A stretch of 5,302 nt of DNA. It comes from Chitinophagia bacterium. GTDB lineage: Bacteria; Bacteroidota; Bacteroidia; Chitinophagales; Chitinophagaceae. Positions within the stretch are counted from its first letter, which is position 1. The number at the start of each line of letters is the position of its first letter. The stretch is from the NCBI GenBank assembly GCA_010021705.1, contig RGMU01000122.1, positions 1 to 5,302 on the forward strand, given 5' to 3'. The translations under genes and the position numbers were made by a program. Positions 4,588-5,302 of the stretch are shown here, one piece after another. The notes below the pieces were generated by a model. That model had not been told where the DNA came from and made no database searches. It saw nothing but the letters and a program-made list of their open reading frames with translations.

Positions 4588-5302
4588 ATGGCAGCTATCA
4601 ATTCAAGAATACGGTACGACTGGGCAATGAAACGCCTCCTTAGAGACAAGGAGAACTATGGCATTTTGAGTGGGTTTCTGTCCGCGCTGTTAAAGAAAAA
4701 CATCATCATAACCGGCATATTAGAAAGTGAAACCAATAAATTTTCACCTCAAGATAAATTTACCCGCGTAGATATATTAGCCGAAGACGATAAGAGCACA
4801 AAGTTCATCATTGAAGTGCAAAACACTTACGAGCACGCCTACTTGCAACGCATGCTTTACGGTGCGTCTAAAACGCTGGTAGAGTCCTTTCAATCCGGTA
4901 ATGAATATGAAACGTTGCGGAAAATAATCAGCATTAACATATTGTATTACGATTTTAAGGGCGGTAAAGACAGCATTTATCGGGGCACAACCCGGTTTAT
5001 AGGCGAAAATACGGGAGAAGAATTAATATTAACAGAAAAGGAAAAGAAAATTTATAATGTAGAAGCACCAAGTGATTTGTTGTTAGAGTTTGTTATCGTT
5101 GCGCTAAGCAATTTTGACGGTCAATTAAGAGAACAAATAGACGCGTGGATGTACCTTTTTATCAACGACAGCCTGCCCCAAAAGCCTGAGATAGAGCTAT
5201 CACCGGAGATAAAGAAGGCAGAAGACGTGGTGCATCACTTACTATTAGACGGGTCAGAGCGCAGAGCGCATGATGCCTACCTAAAAACGGTGCGAGAAAT
5301 TT
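4588..5302 (+). CDS. Rpn-family PD-(D/E)XK nuclease / putative transposase, N-terminal part (3' end outside window)
   Basis: An ATG at 4588 opens a frame that stays open for 238 codons to the window edge. The N-terminus (RYDWAMKRLLRDKENYGILSGFLSALL) is the usual start of PDDEXK_2 (PF12784) proteins, which often begin with 'D..FK.lf....n...l..fL..ll'. The nuclease core is visible: DKFTRVDIL with D62, then KFIIEVQN with E76 and Q78, giving the D-(13)-ExQ signature, followed by LQRMLYGASK. The next part (residues 120-205) has the family's INILYYDF and an LFIND-type segment. The last visible part contains AEDVVH, comparable to EDAVH of the left-edge gene; the glycine-rich tail and HTH end should lie beyond the window. 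Rpn proteins are metal-dependent DNA endonucleases that promote recombination, and some have been linked to phage defence. All key residues seen are intact, so this copy looks functional. The perfect -7 element supports this start. Confidence 0.9.
   Translation, partial: MAAINSRIRYDWAMKRLLRDKENYGILSGFLSALLKKNIIITGILESETNKFSPQDKFTRVDILAEDDKSTKFIIEVQNTYEHAYLQRMLYGASKTLVESFQSGNEYETLRKIISINILYYDFKGGKDSIYRGTTRFIGENTGEELILTEKEKKIYNVEAPSDLLLEFVIVALSNFDGQLREQIDAWMYLFINDSLPQKPEIELSPEIKKAEDVVHHLLLDGSERRAHDAYLKTVREI

Overview
The window looks like chromosomal DNA of a member of the Bacteroidota, probably from the Chitinophagales/Sphingobacteriales/Saprospirales side rather than the gut Bacteroidales; the lower rank is a guess. 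The main evidence is the promoter style. A tRNA gene is preceded by TTTG-N19-TACCTTTG, an exact match to the Bacteroidota sigma consensus (TTTG near -33, TAnnTTTG near -7), and one protein gene carries a perfect TAACTTTG just before its ATG. No Shine-Dalgarno sequences stand out, which also fits. DNA repeats of a style common in these genomes fill the largest gap.

Layout from left to right: (1) the 3' end of a gene for an Rpn-type PD-(D/E)XK nuclease/transposase-family protein, cut by the window edge; (2) 21 bases later, a complete RsmB/NOP-family RNA m5C methyltransferase gene with both conserved cysteines; (3) a 491-base gap without genes, holding two related ~70-base repeat units, a perfect 26-base palindrome and a 116-base imperfect inverted-repeat element; (4) a 601-residue predicted secreted or membrane protein with 21 tandem 11-residue pentapeptide-like repeats and three C-terminal membrane helices; (5) a bidirectional terminator shared with a convergent tRNA gene (anticodon CAU, probably tRNA-Ile2) and that tRNA's promoter; (6) a 157-residue protein with a terminase-small-subunit-like helix-turn-helix; (7) the first 238 codons of a second Rpn-family gene, running off the right edge.

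The genes do not form one pathway. The methyltransferase may be co-transcribed with the nuclease gene upstream. The repeat protein looks monocistronic, isolated by a repeat-rich upstream gap and its own terminator. The HTH gene and the second nuclease gene are close together (39 bases), but the nuclease gene has its own -7 element. Two Rpn-family genes at the two edges, the DNA repeats and the phage-like HTH protein suggest an accessory, recombination-prone stretch around two housekeeping RNA functions. The points most worth following are the histidine/serine/threonine ladder of the 11-residue repeat protein, the composite repeats at 1471-1811, and a possible internal small protein in the left Rpn gene. 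I do not see a clear-cut new defence or mobile system.
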